Assembly: GCA_028673005.1 (NCBI GenBank)
Contig: CM054113.1
Coordinates: forward strand, 65,672,850 to 65,736,849
Source: Tanypteryx hageni
Lineage: Eukaryota > Arthropoda > Insecta > Odonata > Petaluridae
DNA length: 64,000 nt
Reading direction: 5' to 3'
Part shown: positions 10,776 through 21,319 of the stretch, one piece after another
Layout: every line of letters starts with the position of its first letter
Position numbering within the stretch: the first letter of the stretch is position 1
The notes under the pieces: model-generated
The model's input: the letters and a program-made list of their open reading frames with translations, nothing else
Told to the model about the DNA's origin: nothing
The model's database searches: none
Program-made: the position numbers and the translations under genes

Positions 10776-12293
10776 ATGATTTTGGCAAAAGAACAGTTGT
10801 CTATCTGAAAGAATGTAGTTCTTAATTTTTGAAGGCAGAATTAAAATACATACTAAATTAGTGTAAATATCTGCTTTTAATCGGGAAAAAGTGTGAAGTT
10901 TTTCCTCTTTTCAACAATGAAAATCTTTAAATACTTTGGCAACGAACTCAGTGCTTTTAACCGCTCATCTGGGTATGCCATATATATATACGTCATGCTG
11001 TTTTCTCGGCTGTTTGCTATGGGTATGCTGTAATATTCCGTCACGTAGTTTCTCTGGCAATTAGCTGCATCCTTTTCGTTTACCGTCTCGGCAGTAAATG
11101 GGTACATTGAGGGTTGGGGGTTCAAGTTTGCACTATGTAGCACTTTCATTAAATCTTCTGACCCTTTTAAGAAAAGATATAATCTGAAAAAATGTTTTGC
11201 TTAGAGTGCTTTTTACCCAGCCAATAATACAGACCACACCTCGAGAGAATTTTTTCAAAAAGTGAGTGCAAATCAAAAATTCTGAGATGGCTTGTGGAAA
11301 CACCCTGTAGCGATAATTTTCATTCGTCTACTCCAACTGTTCGTTTTATCTTAGATTTTGCAAAGACGATGGATTGTAAGGATATGTTCTAAGAGAGTCA
11401 TCTGTCTTAGAAATTCATTTAAAATTGGTTCATTTTGAAACAAATATTAAATTTTTATTTTAAAATTACGATTCCTTGTTGCCAGAGGCAGGGCTGTCGC
11501 TTCTCGACAGGCAAACTCATGCTTGCTCCATGATTTCATTCGAGTATATGGAAAACGAGAAATAGTTTTAATATACTCCTGTGACAGCCGATTGTAAGTT
11601 TTTACTGAATTAAGTATGAATATAAAAGTGCTGAATAAATATATGTGCTTCAAACAAGTTCAATGTAAATATTTTAAATAATGTAGCCTAAGCTATTGAA
11701 AATAACATTACGTTAATGTATAAAAAGTCATCTATATAAATGTTATTTATAAAAATTCATTTTTATATTATTACTTGTTATTAATTTTAACCTGTCATGG
11801 GCAAGTTACTACTTTTAAAATAATTAAGAATAAATTTATTAATGCTGCTAGTTGTAGTTTTGATTCTAGGCACATTCTATATAATCTAAATTATTGTATT
11901 GGTGTGTTGATTTTCCAAAATGTCCATAAAATACGTAGGTTGATTGGAAAGTAAGATTACAAGACTTTTATTTTATATCTATTTATTTATTGTTAGTAAC
12001 CAAATAAACAACATGAAACCACTGCTGATACACCATTTTTCAACATAGTCACAAACCCATTTAGACATTTGTTGCAATGTTGAATGAGCTTGTCCATGTC
12101 CTGGGCATTGTTTTCTTTTTACACCAAATAATGACATTCTATGTTTATCCTTTCCAAGTTTTTATGCCCAAGTCAAAATAAAGCTACGCTTTAGTTGCCA
12201 GATGTTTAACATGTATAATGTGCAATTTTTTTGTAGAAAATATTTCGAATTAATCATGCTTTATCAAGAATTTGATGCATTGTTTTATTTCAG
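10776..12293. other. Intron sequence upstream of importin-7 exon
   Basis: AT-rich, with no supported gene. Short open frames near 10877-11149 and 11447-11653 (minus) show no family motifs. The segment ends with the acceptor 'gttttatttcag' before the next exon. Confidence 0.5.
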
Positions 12294-12437
12294 GTATACA
12301 AGCCAATGACCCATCTTGGTACCAAATACTCACATCACATTTAACTATGGATCAACAGAGGGCATTGCAAGAAGTCTTTTTGTTGGCAGACCAAAGAAAA
12401 GCAGCAGCAGAAAGCAAGAGAATAGAGCAAAGTGGAG
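12294..12437 (+). CDS. IPO7: Importin-7, penultimate coding exon
   Basis: The exon follows a pyrimidine-rich acceptor (CAG at 12291-12293) and ends at a GT donor (12438-12439). Its first two bases finish the codon left open at 4937, and it ends after the first base of a glycine codon. The reading 'NDPSWYQILTSHLTMDQQR', 'ALQEVFLLADQRKAAAESK', 'RIEQSG' corresponds to the importin-7 segment 'NPVWYQALTHGL...LQDIATLADQRRAAHESK...EKHGG' known from vertebrates. This region follows the last HEAT-like repeats near the C-terminus. The reading frame is intact and no decay is visible, so this looks like a living host gene and not a retrocopy: it has introns and sits between transposons. Confidence 0.93.
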
Positions 12438-12529
12438 GTTAGATCCTTTATTTTTGATGTACTCAATTCAGTGTTAATTTAGAGATCTTGTGTATGTGTA
12501 TTTGAGTGCTTGCGTGTGTGATTGTTTTG

Positions 12530-12925
12530 TCTGTTAGGTCCCTGCCGTTGCCGGAAGGCACATAAACCTACAGGCCGCTGTGTGCGATACTAGGTCCCTG
12601 GCATGGTTTAATCTCCCGTAAACCTAGTATTATTTCCCCTTTCCTTCCCCCTTTATTTTTTCCCTTTACCTCTTGGTGTGTGTGTGTGTCTGTGGTTGCT
12701 TAGTAGGTTCTTGTCGCGGTCGTACTGACTCACAAACCTTCTAGCAACGGTGTGATTTTTTGGGTTCCTGGGGCAGAGTAATTTCTCGCAAACCCGGTCC
12801 CATTTCCTTTTCCACCTTTAGCATTAGTGCTTGTGCGATTGAGTGAGTGAATGTGTGAGTGACATCAGGTCCCTGGCATGGAATAATAACCCCTAAACCT
12901 GTAAGTTTATAATTTTTATTGTCTT
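12530..12925. repeat. Degenerate tandem repeat, about 2.5 units
   Basis: A 'taggtccctggcatgg' element followed by 'taaacctagt' or 'taaacctgta' and a T/C-rich 'tttcccctttccttcc' tract recurs at 12590, in degraded form at 12760, and again at 12866. Related half-units ('aggtccctgccgttgcc', 'aggttcttgtcgcggtc') lie at 12537 and 12705. The period is about 170 bp where clearest. Origin unknown; a LINE 3'-UTR repeat is possible. Confidence 0.6.
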
Positions 12926-13280
12926 TTGCCTTTCCTTCCTTTCCTCCCCCCCTTTTCATTGTCTCTCTCTAATTTTGAATTTTACTGTTAATGAGTTAAT
13001 TTATATTTAACATTTAATACAAATTTATTTTAGTGAAACCACAGGATGTCTGACCTAGTATCCTGATGTAAAGGCTCACACTGCATAGTTAGCTTTCAGA
13101 CAAACTTGATACCGGAAAAATTTTATCTTTTACCTTAAAGCCGAGAATGTCTGAACAAACTATATTCCAAACCATGTCTAATAAATTTCTCAGAATTAAA
13201 AGAACTACCTGAAATTTTGGTGGAGCATAATTTCAAATTAATAATCTCATTAAGACCATATACTTACATGAAGGATAAAG

Positions 13281-13285
<5 letters not shown>
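12926..13285. other. Unassigned intron sequence
   Basis: No coding or repeat structure recognised. Confidence 0.35.

Positions 13286-13322
<37 letters not shown>
13286..13322. repeat. (TA)n microsatellite, left border of the transposon chain
   Basis: Alternating TA over about 36 bp directly abuts the Tigger terminal repeat. The target TA is the last unit. Confidence 0.95.
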
Positions 13323-13325
<3 letters not shown>

Positions 13326-15882
13326 TGGAAACCGCTTAACACGAAATGTCGGGGACCAGCGCAAACATTTCGTCTTAACCGAATTTCGTGCTAAACGAAT
13401 TTCAGGATAAGCTTTTTTGAGACTGATTTGAGATATTGATATAAGCTCGTAAATAAATCTTGACATAACAAATATGCGATGGAAACAGCACAGTAATTAG
13501 TTATAATAATGAAAACCTTATAATTTATTCATTACTTATATACATAAAAAAATTATTTTATTTCAATAGTTTCATAAAAACAATGTACGAATATTAAGTA
13601 TCAAGGTCGCTCAAGTAGTTCAATTGTCTACTTCTTAACAAAAAATTCCGTATTTTTTTTCTGTCTAGCATTCATAATGATCTTTTTTTCGACAAATTGT
13701 TCCAAATCATCAACCGTCTCATACAAACTGTCCCCATCTGTTTGATTTTCCAAAAACCGACGCACACTTTTTAGCATTCCACGGATATCCGCAGCACTTG
13801 GCACTGACAACATTCCGTCGTCACAGTCATCTCCACTTTCACTACTATTTTCATTTTCTTTTGTTGCACTTGATTTAACAATGTCCACAATATCACTGTC
13901 TGTTAAAAGTGGTGTAGTGGCAATATGGTCATCCACTGCTATATAATCATTCAGCGTGATTTCAGTTGTCAATCTCATTACAGACGACACGCGACCGAAG
14001 ATATCGCACAATTCACTATCAGTAGATGTATTTACCCTAATTTCCGTAGTCGATTCAATTTTATCCTGTCCAGAAAACCTATCTGCTATTGGCGAAGAGG
14101 AAAATCCAGCGTGGCGAAAACAATTTTCGATTGTTTTCGCTGTAACTGACCTCCAAGCGGCATACAACCAATGTAAGGAATGCAAAGGTGTCACGGGCTT
14201 AATTTCCTCATTTGATTCAATACTAGATAAATATTTCTGGAGTAATAACTTCCAATAGTGGCATTTTAGATTTTTTATAATAATCTGGTCACATGGCTTC
14301 AATACGCTTGTTGTATTAGGCGGCAGAAAGGTTATTTTAATTGATTTCAGCTTTTCCACATCTGGATGAGCAGGGCTGTTGTCGATAATTAAAGCTATTT
14401 TTCGCTTCTGGCGTGAAAAGCGCTTATCCAATGCCCTAACCCAGTCTGTAAAAATGTTTCCCGTCATCCAAGCTTTTTTATTTGCGGTGTATTCCACGGG
14501 AAGCTTCTTTACATTCTTGAAGCAGCGAGGATTCAGAAATTTACCCACAACAAACATCGGGATTTTTTCAGAACCGTCTGAATTGCAAGCCACCATTACC
14601 GTTATGCATTCCTTAGATTTTTTTTCCACCAGAACACTGCTCATTTTTAAAAGCTAAAGTTTTTTCTGGGAGGCAGCGAAAAAAAATCCCGGTTTCGTCA
14701 GCATTAAAAATGTCCTTAGGCGCAAAGTCTGTTAATAATTTAGGCAAGGTAGAAGTTACCCACTCTGATGTCATAACACGGGAGACGTCATCCGACTCGC
14801 CGGAAACAGTCTTAAAAATTATCCCATTCCTCACCTTGAACCGCTCCAACCATCCAGGACTAGACTTGAATTCAATTTCCAATTCTGATCCTAAAGCATC
14901 AGTCTTCGCCATCAAAACCGTACCAGAAATTGGAGCATTCTGGCCTCTTGCTTGCTTAAACCAGATGATCAGCGCCGCTTCCAAATCCTTGTGCTTTGCC
15001 ATGCGTAGACGCTTCCGTTCCGGTTCAAACATGCTTCTCTCAAACACAGATGTTATTTTATCACAATTTTTTATAATTGTTGACAAAGTTGAAAAGGGAA
15101 TTTCGAACTCTTAGCAGATGTCCGTTTTGGTTCTATCACCGTTATCAACCCCTTGTAGGAGCTGCATTTTCACTTTCAGCGGTATTGCTTTTTGCTTACG
15201 CAATTTACCAGCCATTTTTATGTGGGTCTTTTATCTTTTATAAAAATATAAAATCACAACTGAAAACGATCCCGAAAAAGAAAGAAGAACTTCGCTCACA
15301 GATTCGTTACACATTCGCTAACCGTTCCACATGGAAATTCAGAATCAACGGAATCAACTGAGTAGAACTGTTCTGCGTAGAGGTCTAGAGACGAGAGCAA
15401 GGGAGGAGTTGAGCGTATTGAAAGACGGGAAAAGGGAAGGTACAGTACAGATAACAATCTGCACCTCCAAATCCTTCCTTTCATTTGAAGATGGTAGTTC
15501 CCAGAATTTAGTTTATTGCTGCCAAGGAAATCTCGGTAGCAACCCTCTCAACGGGGGCGCGTGAGTTTCTCTGAGGTCTACTGATGACCATGCCTATTAA
15601 AAGAGAGGGGGAAGGAGGAGGTACAGCTGTGGTTGTGAGATTATTCATACTTCTTTGTTAAGAAACGAGAGGGTCGTTTCGTGTTATCCACATAATTTGA
15701 CGGGGATTTATTTTCAGGGGACCGAAAAATTTTTTCGTGTTAACCGAAATTTCTTGTTAACCATTTCGCGTAAAACGAACTAATATACGTTGAAATGTAT
15801 AGGCACCGGTAGGGACCGAGCCTGCATTTCGTGTTAACCGATATTTCGCGTTATCCATTTTCGTGTTAAGCGGTTTCCACTG
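13323..15882 (-). mobile_element. Tigger/pogo DNA transposon, family B, near-complete
   Basis: The ends are CAGTGGAAACCGCTTAACAC and its reverse complement, a near-perfect inverted repeat of more than 20 bp. TA sits on each side (13321-13322, 15883-15884). The left flank is a TA microsatellite and the right a TA/CA microsatellite, so the element landed in simple sequence. Length 2.56 kb. Further subterminal repeats of the 'cgtgttaaccg' and 'cgaatttcgtg' type lie inside both ends. The transposase is described separately. Confidence 0.93.
13628..15215 (-). pseudogene. Tigger/pogo transposase with one stop and one frameshift
   Basis: Minus-strand protein of about 525 residues. The first ATG is at 15213-15215 ('MAGKLRKQKAIPLKVKMQLL', the N-terminal CENP-B/Psq helix-turn-helix). 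Codon 35 is TAA (15111-15113). From 15086 the frame runs through the second HTH ('LIIWFKQARGQNAPISG', 'SPGWLERFKVRNGI') to 'DIFNADETGIFF', the first catalytic Asp. The frame shifts in a run of eight T (14618-14625) and continues as 13628-14644 with 'CITVMVACNSDGSEKIPMFV', 'IALIIDNSPAHPD' (second Asp), 'FLPPNTTSVLKPCDQ' (third Asp) and an acidic C-terminal tail. All three catalytic Asp are present. The homopolymer shift could be an assembly error; the stop is harder to explain that way. The element is young or only lightly decayed. Confidence 0.9.
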
Positions 15883-15924
15883 TATACACACACACACACA
15901 CACACACATACATATACACACACA
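15883..15924. repeat. TA/CA microsatellite between Tigger and mariner
   Basis: A 'tatacacacaca...catacatatacacaca' run joins the right Tigger end to the left mariner end without other sequence. Confidence 0.9.
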
Positions 15925-16195
15925 CGAAGGCCGGTTGAAAAGTTTTGCACACAAGCTCATAACTTTTGAATGGGTTGAGATATTCTGATGAAACAAAAAA
16001 AGAAAGAAAGCTTTGAATATTACCTTACAAATGGTATATTTATTTTTCAATATAAGAACCACCCTTTTCAATACGTTTCTGCCAATGTGTAACAAGTTTC
16101 CTTATTCTGTCAGTGACAAAATCTGGTGTTTTTTCTTCAGCCAATCATTCACAGCAGCCTTAACTTGGTTGTCAGAGTCAAAAGGCCTTCCTTCA

Positions 16196-17424
16196 ACCCT
16201 TCCTGTGTCGAATACGATATATTCCGCACTTGCGTTTTTCCCTTGCATGTCGTTTGCGACATACTCCGCAAGCAGATGTCTGCTGTTCCATGTCGTATAC
16301 GATATATTCCGCATTCTGCCATTCACAAACATAGCTTTTATTCTACCTTCCGTAAGTGATACTAGATGGCAGGAGATGGTCGCTTTCGAAAGAGAATACT
16401 GGTAGTGACATCAAAGCACCGAGTAAGTCAAAATAACCCATAAAATTTACATTTTTTGAACTTGAATTTCATGTTTTAGAACGTAAACATCCGTCATGGC
16501 GGACTTTGAAGTATCGGATTTGGTCCAATTATTAGCTGAAATAAGTGACGATGAAGAAGATTTCCATGGTTTTAGTGATGAATCAGATAGTCTGATGAAT
16601 AGTGAAAGGGAATTAGATGAAGATGAGGAGGAAGTCACATTAAATGGTGAACCTATGTCAAGACTTACGACAGGTTGGTTGGACATTGTTTCTAATGACC
16701 CTGGTTCAAGTTTTCAACCTGATTTTAGTGAGGTTACACTGGGAATAATTCTTCCAGGTGATTTTAATATTCACAGCGAACCTATACAATATTTCCGACT
16801 TTTTTTTTGGAGATGAAATGATCAGTCTAATACACAATGAAACCAATCTCAACGGTGAAAACAGAAAATTGGCCAAGCAGAATTCGCCTAAATCATGTCT
16901 CGCTAATTGGAAGAGTTGTGAATCTTGTGACATCGAGGCCTTCCTTGGCGTAATTATAAATATGGGCCTAAATCCAAAGACTGAAATATAAGAATATTTC
17001 AGTACAGAATGGATCAAGCAAATGCAATTTTTTGGCGATGTTTTTTCTGCAAATGACTTTCTCATGCTATTTTCCAATTGCTTTGGGGACTATCACACAA
17101 AGAAAAATTTTTGAGGAGTAGCAGAGTGCAAACAGATGTAAATATTCAATTAACTGTAAATAGTGTATATATTTAATAGTGTTAGTTAGAGACAGTATTC
17201 AGAGATGCACCACCAGTTTTAGAAAAATCACTGCTATACAACATCATACTTGGTGAGTAATAACTACCTCATATCTACAATATTTATGTTATAAGTGTAG
17301 TTTTCCTATATATGAATATGTAGTTGACTGATTTGGCTTTTAAAAAAAATACCCATTTTTTGAAAATTATATCTGAAAAAAATTAACAGGAATTTATAAT
17401 CTCTGTATATTTTAGCGACATGGG
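16196..17424 (+). mobile_element. piggyBac-like fragment inserted in the mariner
   Basis: The foreign segment is delimited by the broken mariner frame. Both borders carry an imperfect inverted sequence: 'cccttcctgtgtcg' at about 16196 and, reverse complemented, 'cccttcccatgtcg' at about 17410-17424. The right one may be mariner sequence. The left 150 bp contain repeats of 'tgtcg.atacgatatattccgca' type. The open frame starting at 16496 is described separately. No clean TTAA duplication was seen at the borders, so the insertion mechanism is unresolved. Confidence 0.6.
16496..17100 (+). pseudogene. piggyBac transposase N-terminal fragment
   Basis: The ATG at 16496 opens an acidic N-terminus ('ISDDEEDFHGFSDESDSLM', 'ERELDEDEEEV'), as in PGBD/piggyBac proteins, which begin with an acidic, disordered region. 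After a frame change near 16750-16800 comes 'FFFGDEMISLIHNETNLNG' and then 'DIEAFLGVIINMGLNPK', the 'EIxxFLGxxxxMGxxxxP' block of the DDE_Tnp_1_7 domain. The sequence then stops being recognisable, and the catalytic Asp residues are absent. This is a 5' piece only. Confidence 0.75.
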
Positions 17425-18500
17425 AAGGGTGAAGATCACGCTTTAGTGCTGGGAATAAGTGAAACTCGGATGGCGCAAGATCTGGGCTGTAAGGAGATTG
17501 TAGGATGTCATCAAATTCGTTCCGCCTCAGAGCTTCCTCAGTGGCTTTGAGGTGTGCGGTCTTTCATTGTCATGATGAAGCAAAGTTCGGTCACAGTGAC
17601 CCTGAACACGAAACATGCCTTCTCAACTTCTGCAAAGTTACAATGTACCCTTGTGAGTTCACAGTTGATCCTCTTTCCAAGAAATCCACCAGGTAAACAT
17701 GTTGTCCATCTCAGAAGATTGTCGCCACACCCTTGCCACAGGATGCATGAACTTAAAACTTTTTTGGCTGAGGTGAAGTGGCATGACGATATTCCAGTGA
17801 CTGCCGCTTTTCTTCAGGGTCAAAATGGTGCAGCCAGGTTTCATCCGTGTTAACTATAGTCATCAGAAAACCATCACCGTCAGTTTCATACCGGTGCAAA
17901 AATGTTGGACAAATTTCAAACCATTTGGCTTTCATTTCTGGTATTAACATTCGTGGCACCCAACGAGCACAAATCATTCTGTGGCCTAAAATGTTAATGA
18001 TATATCTTACTCTTTCTTTAGAAATTCTGAGTTTTGCAGCAATAACACTTTGAGTTATCCGGCGGTCTTCTTTGATTAAAAAATCAACACAATGAATTTG
18101 ATCACTTGTTGTGACAGGTCTTCCTGAACAATGTTTGTCCTTCAAATTTGCTTTGCCAAGGTCAAAGTTCCTAACTTTTGTTGCCCAACGACTTAAAACA
18201 GATCTATCCACACAATCAACACCATAAACATTTTTTTGTCTCCGATGAATGTCTGTAGGTGACACATTTTCAGCCATAAGAAATTCAATGACAGCACGTT
18301 GTTTTAAGCGCACTGACATACTGTCTGAACATGACGCCATATTCACTCTCACTGCATAGCGTCCACTTCAGCTACACTGCTGCCACCTGGCAAGATTGTA
18401 GAATATGAAGCAAGGAACACAATGCGCATGAATGCAGCAAGCTGCGCACTCTCTTTCAAAAGTTATGAGCTTGTGTGCAAAACTTTTCAGCCAGCTCTCG

Positions 18501-18514
18501 TATATATATATGCA
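18501..18514. repeat. TA microsatellite residue between two mariners
   Basis: 'tatatatatatgca' is all that separates the right end of the first mariner from the left end of the second. Confidence 0.85.
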
Positions 18515-19786
18515 CAGTCCGGCGATTAAATAATGAGACTGATTTTATTTTTTTTTTAACTTCAATGGTTCTGTTCAAAATCAATTTATTTTATACGAAA
18601 TACATCCCTCCACCTTCGATACAAGTGGCACGGCCAACCAATGACTGGAATGACTTGTGGAGGTCCTATTTTGGTATGACTTGCAGAGAGCATGTCATGG
18701 CCCTTTGGATGTCTTCGATGTTTTTGAAATGTCTTCCTTTCATCGGTAATTTCAGTTTCGGGAACAGAAAATGGTCACACAGGGCCAAATCGGTGGGCAA
18801 GCAAGCATGCAGACTTGTTTTCCTGCACAGCTGCCACCCTGTGAGCTGTCGCATTGTCGTGCAGCAAGAACCAGCTGCCTGGCTCGCGATATTCGGATCT
18901 TAAGCGAACAATCTGCTTCCACAAACATTCCAAAGTGCCCAAATAATAGTCGCCAGTGACGGTTACACCATATGGGACGAACTCATTATGGATAAGACCC
19001 TTGCTGTCATAGAAAGAAATCACCATTGTCTTGATTTTCAACTTCTGGAACCGCTATTTCTTGACTCTTGGTGAGTTTTTTGACTTCCACTCGGCACTTT
19101 GGCACTTGGTTTTAGGGTCATATTGAAAACACCAAATTTCATCGCCAGTCGTGATCAATTCCAAAAATTTTAGGTTTTTCTAGGCAGTTTTAATGATGTC
19201 CCTGGCATGCTCAACGGAGTCATGTCGTTGATTGTCCAACAAGGTGTGCGTAACAAAGTGTGCACATCTTCTTTTTGCCCAAATCCTCAAAAAAAATTGC
19301 GAATTGTCTCCTTATCGACACCGAAATCATCTGCCATTATTCTCAATGTCGCACAATGATCAATTTTTATCTGATCATGCAATTTTCCGATGAGTTCCTT
19401 GTTGCAAACCGAAATTGGACGTCCTGGCCTTTCATCGTCTTCCAAATATTCCTGGCCATCTTTGAACCACGCAAACCAGCGGAAAATTTGTGCACTGGAT
19501 AAACATTCATCCCCATACACATGATGCATCAAAGTTACTGTCTCTGATGCACTTTTACCAATTTTTAAACAGAATTTAATTTTGCTCTTTGTTCCATTGC
19601 GTTTTCGTGACATGTCTCGGAGGCACTAACACATATGACGACAAAACAAATTACAGACATCGCAAGCCAATGACATTGTAACATTTAATAGGTTAGATTA
19701 GAAGCTACAAAGTAATTACATTTGTCGACAGATGGCAATGATAGCTGATTACATTTAGAATGTCTCATTATTTAATCACCGGACTG
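18515..19786 (-). mobile_element. Second mariner element, 1.27 kb
   Basis: The inverted terminal repeats CAGTCCGGCGATTAAATAAT and (right, reverse complemented) CAGTCCGGTGATTAAATAAT are nearly identical over at least 25 bp. The element is bounded on both sides by TA/CA simple sequence. Size and ends are typical of a full-length mariner. Confidence 0.9.
18640..19613 (-). pseudogene. Mariner transposase (second element), frameshifted
   Basis: The minus-strand start at 19613 gives 'MSRKRNGTKSKIKFCLKIGK', 'YGDECLSSAQIFRWFAWFK' and 'DDERPGRPI', the mariner HTH plus GRP linker. After frame changes come 'GDEIWCFQYDPKTKCQSAEW' (first Asp, with DETW altered to DEIW), 'WFLLHDNATAHRV' (second Asp) and, in another frame, 'PTDLALCDHFLFPKLK' (third Asp in the usual SPDLAPCD context). 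'MKGRHFKNIEDIQ' follows near the C-terminus. This resembles the 'SETMAR-like' mariner proteins common in arthropods. At least two frameshifts make it inactive. It belongs to a different lineage from the neighbouring mariner, judging by end sequence and protein. Confidence 0.88.
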
Positions 19787-19824
19787 TGTGTGTGTATATA
19801 TATATACATACACACACACACACA
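19787..19824. repeat. TG/TA/CA microsatellite
   Basis: 'tgtgtgtatatatatacatacacacaca' links the second mariner to the next non-autonomous element. Confidence 0.9.
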
Positions 19825-21264
19825 CAGTAAAACCCCTTACTTACACTTTTCTAGGGACCTAGGAATAAAGTGAAAATTGAGGGAAAAGGAAAAATAGCTA
19901 AACTAAATTTACTTTTACAGCACGACTAACAATAAAATCAGTGTTAAAAGAGCTAAGTTTATAAAGAGTATATCTGTTTATTCATTTACTTAACCAGCAC
20001 ACTTTTTAATAATAGTAATATTAAAATACATGCCAAATTAAAATGCTATTATAGTATGCTTGGGTTTCCATTACATTCTCCATATTACATTTGTCTGGGA
20101 AATTGTACATTTACATCATATATATTTACTTAAGGAACATCATACTTTTTCGAAGCTTGAATAATGAGCTACGACTATTTTAAAATTCATGTTATAACTT
20201 CATCGGATTCCTCTGTTAACCTGGGATTTGGAAGAACTTTTTTTCTCGACATAATCAACATCCTTTTTGTCACCCATTTTTAAAATAACAGATGGGTAAA
20301 AACTCGCTAAGGTAGGTACAAAGAATACGCTGATGCACTGATAGCTTCAATTCAATGACTAATGAGGAGTTCAGCCGCCGACTGAATTCGATCTATTCTC
20401 GCCTCAGACGCTTTTCAAGTACATTGTAACATGTGTGTCTATTGTGTCCACAGTGTAACAAGTATCTTGTATCACTTAACAGACGTGCGGAATGTATGGT
20501 GACTTTTTTTGAAACATGATTTTACTATTTTTTTAAATCACTTGTACTCGAATATAATGTGGGAACTGCTTTTAAAATTTCATTTTTTTTTTTTGGAAGA
20601 AAACATCGCGTTATATTCGGGACAATATAGTAATTTAAATTACAACAAATTACAAATTAACTTAAATTTATTTACAAACTGTGGGAGCCAAGGGGCAGAA
20701 TTTGAGTAGAAAGGGTAAAAACATCATAGCGCCAAACTTGAACATCTTTTTAATAGTATTCATACTTGGTTCAAAGAGTAAATAACGTAAATAGTATTTC
20801 CGTATCTAGGTGCGCTGTTTATGCTCTATTAGTGTGATTTATGTATGAGGTTTTTAAGTTTTCACCCAAAAGAGTTCATATGTATTTCCGTTTGTAAGTA
20901 TGCTGTTCCTGAGTAGCATCTGCTAAAGTTAGTGCTGTTTTGAAAAGAAAGAGTTCATATTTCTGCCTCTAGGGGTGCTGTTCCAACTCTTCCGCCATTT
21001 TCGAAATCTTCATCCAAAATTGTTCTGATTTTTTGCAAAGCTAAGCCGAAAAAAAGGTAAAAACCATTGGGAATTACATGCTAAATTCTTTTAAAAAATC
21101 TGAAATTCTAACGTAAAATGGCGCGAATAGTGGGAAAACTTAAAATGAAATAGTGTAAATACAGGGTTTTACTTACATTGGAATCATAGGAAAATTGACA
21201 GGACCTAAAAAAATGTAAATAGCGGGAAAACGTACATTCCAATAACGTAAATATGGGGTTTTAC

Positions 21265-21266
<2 letters not shown>
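19825..21266. mobile_element. Non-autonomous TA-type transposon, 1.44 kb
   Basis: The ends CAGTAAAACCCCTTACTTAC and (reverse complement of right) CAGTAAAACCCCATATTTAC form an inverted repeat; the subterminal 'cgtacattcc' and 'gtaaat' motifs recur. Flanks are CA/TG microsatellite. No transposase frame is present apart from a nested element at 20168-20630. CAGT-type ends and TA targeting suggest the pogo/Tigger or mariner group. A separate end fragment of this family lies at 24941-24980, and a stub at 23696-23712. Confidence 0.78.
20168..20630. mobile_element. Truncated Tigger family C element, nested
   Basis: This segment matches 63490-63950 over about 460 bp ('gactattttaaaattcatg', 'cttcgtcggattcctctg', 'tattctcgcctcagacgctt', 'cagacgtgcggaatgt'). 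The right end 'tatattcgggacaatatag' is followed by TA at 20631-20632 and matches the CCGTATTGTC-type end of the copy at the window's right edge. The left part is missing. The minus strand of 20168-20280 is the remnant of transposase sequence. Confidence 0.72.

Positions 21267-21314
<48 letters not shown>
21267..21314. repeat. TG/(TA)n microsatellite
   Basis: 'tgtgtgtatata...tata' of about 48 bp lies directly between two transposon ends. Confidence 0.95.

Positions 21315-21319
<5 letters not shown>

Larger units (their letters stand above)
16060..18340 (-). pseudogene. Mariner transposase, interrupted and decayed
   Basis: The N-terminal part (17753-18352) has the paired helix-turn-helix: 'MSVRLKQRAVIEFLMAENV', 'VDRSVLSRWATKVRNFD', then 'KHCSGRPVTTSDQI' and 'NTDETWLHHFDPEEKRQS' with the first catalytic Asp. 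In other frames follow 'LLHHDNERPHTS' (second Asp) and 'SPYSPDLAPSEFHLFPALK' (third Asp, DD34D spacing), near 17430-17570. A stop replaces the Trp of the 'ATIFWD' motif. The C-terminal end, 'FDSDNQVKAAVNDWLKKKH', lies at 16120-16195 beyond the inserted segment. Joining the two sides gives 'DLHPSHV' followed by 'EGRPFDSD', so the insertion split a continuous mariner frame. Similarity is to the irritans/Mos1-like group; no active protein is possible. Confidence 0.88.
15925..18500 (-). mobile_element. Mariner element with a piggyBac fragment inside
   Basis: The left terminal repeat starts CGAAGGCCGGTTGAAAAGTT and the right, reverse complemented, CGAGAGCTGGCTGAAAAGTT. The match continues over 'TTGCACACAAGCTCATAAC' and 'TTTTGAA'. 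TA follows the right end (18501) and a CA run precedes the left. Mariner coding sequence occupies about 16060-16195 and 17425-18340 on the minus strand. The intervening 1.2 kb (16196-17424) is foreign and carries a piggyBac N-terminus. Without it the mariner would be about 1.35 kb, the normal size. Confidence 0.88.

Noticed and set aside
13925..15564. Plus-strand open frames of 60-134 codons opposite the family B Tigger
   Set aside because: They are shadows of the transposase on the other strand and of its terminal regions.
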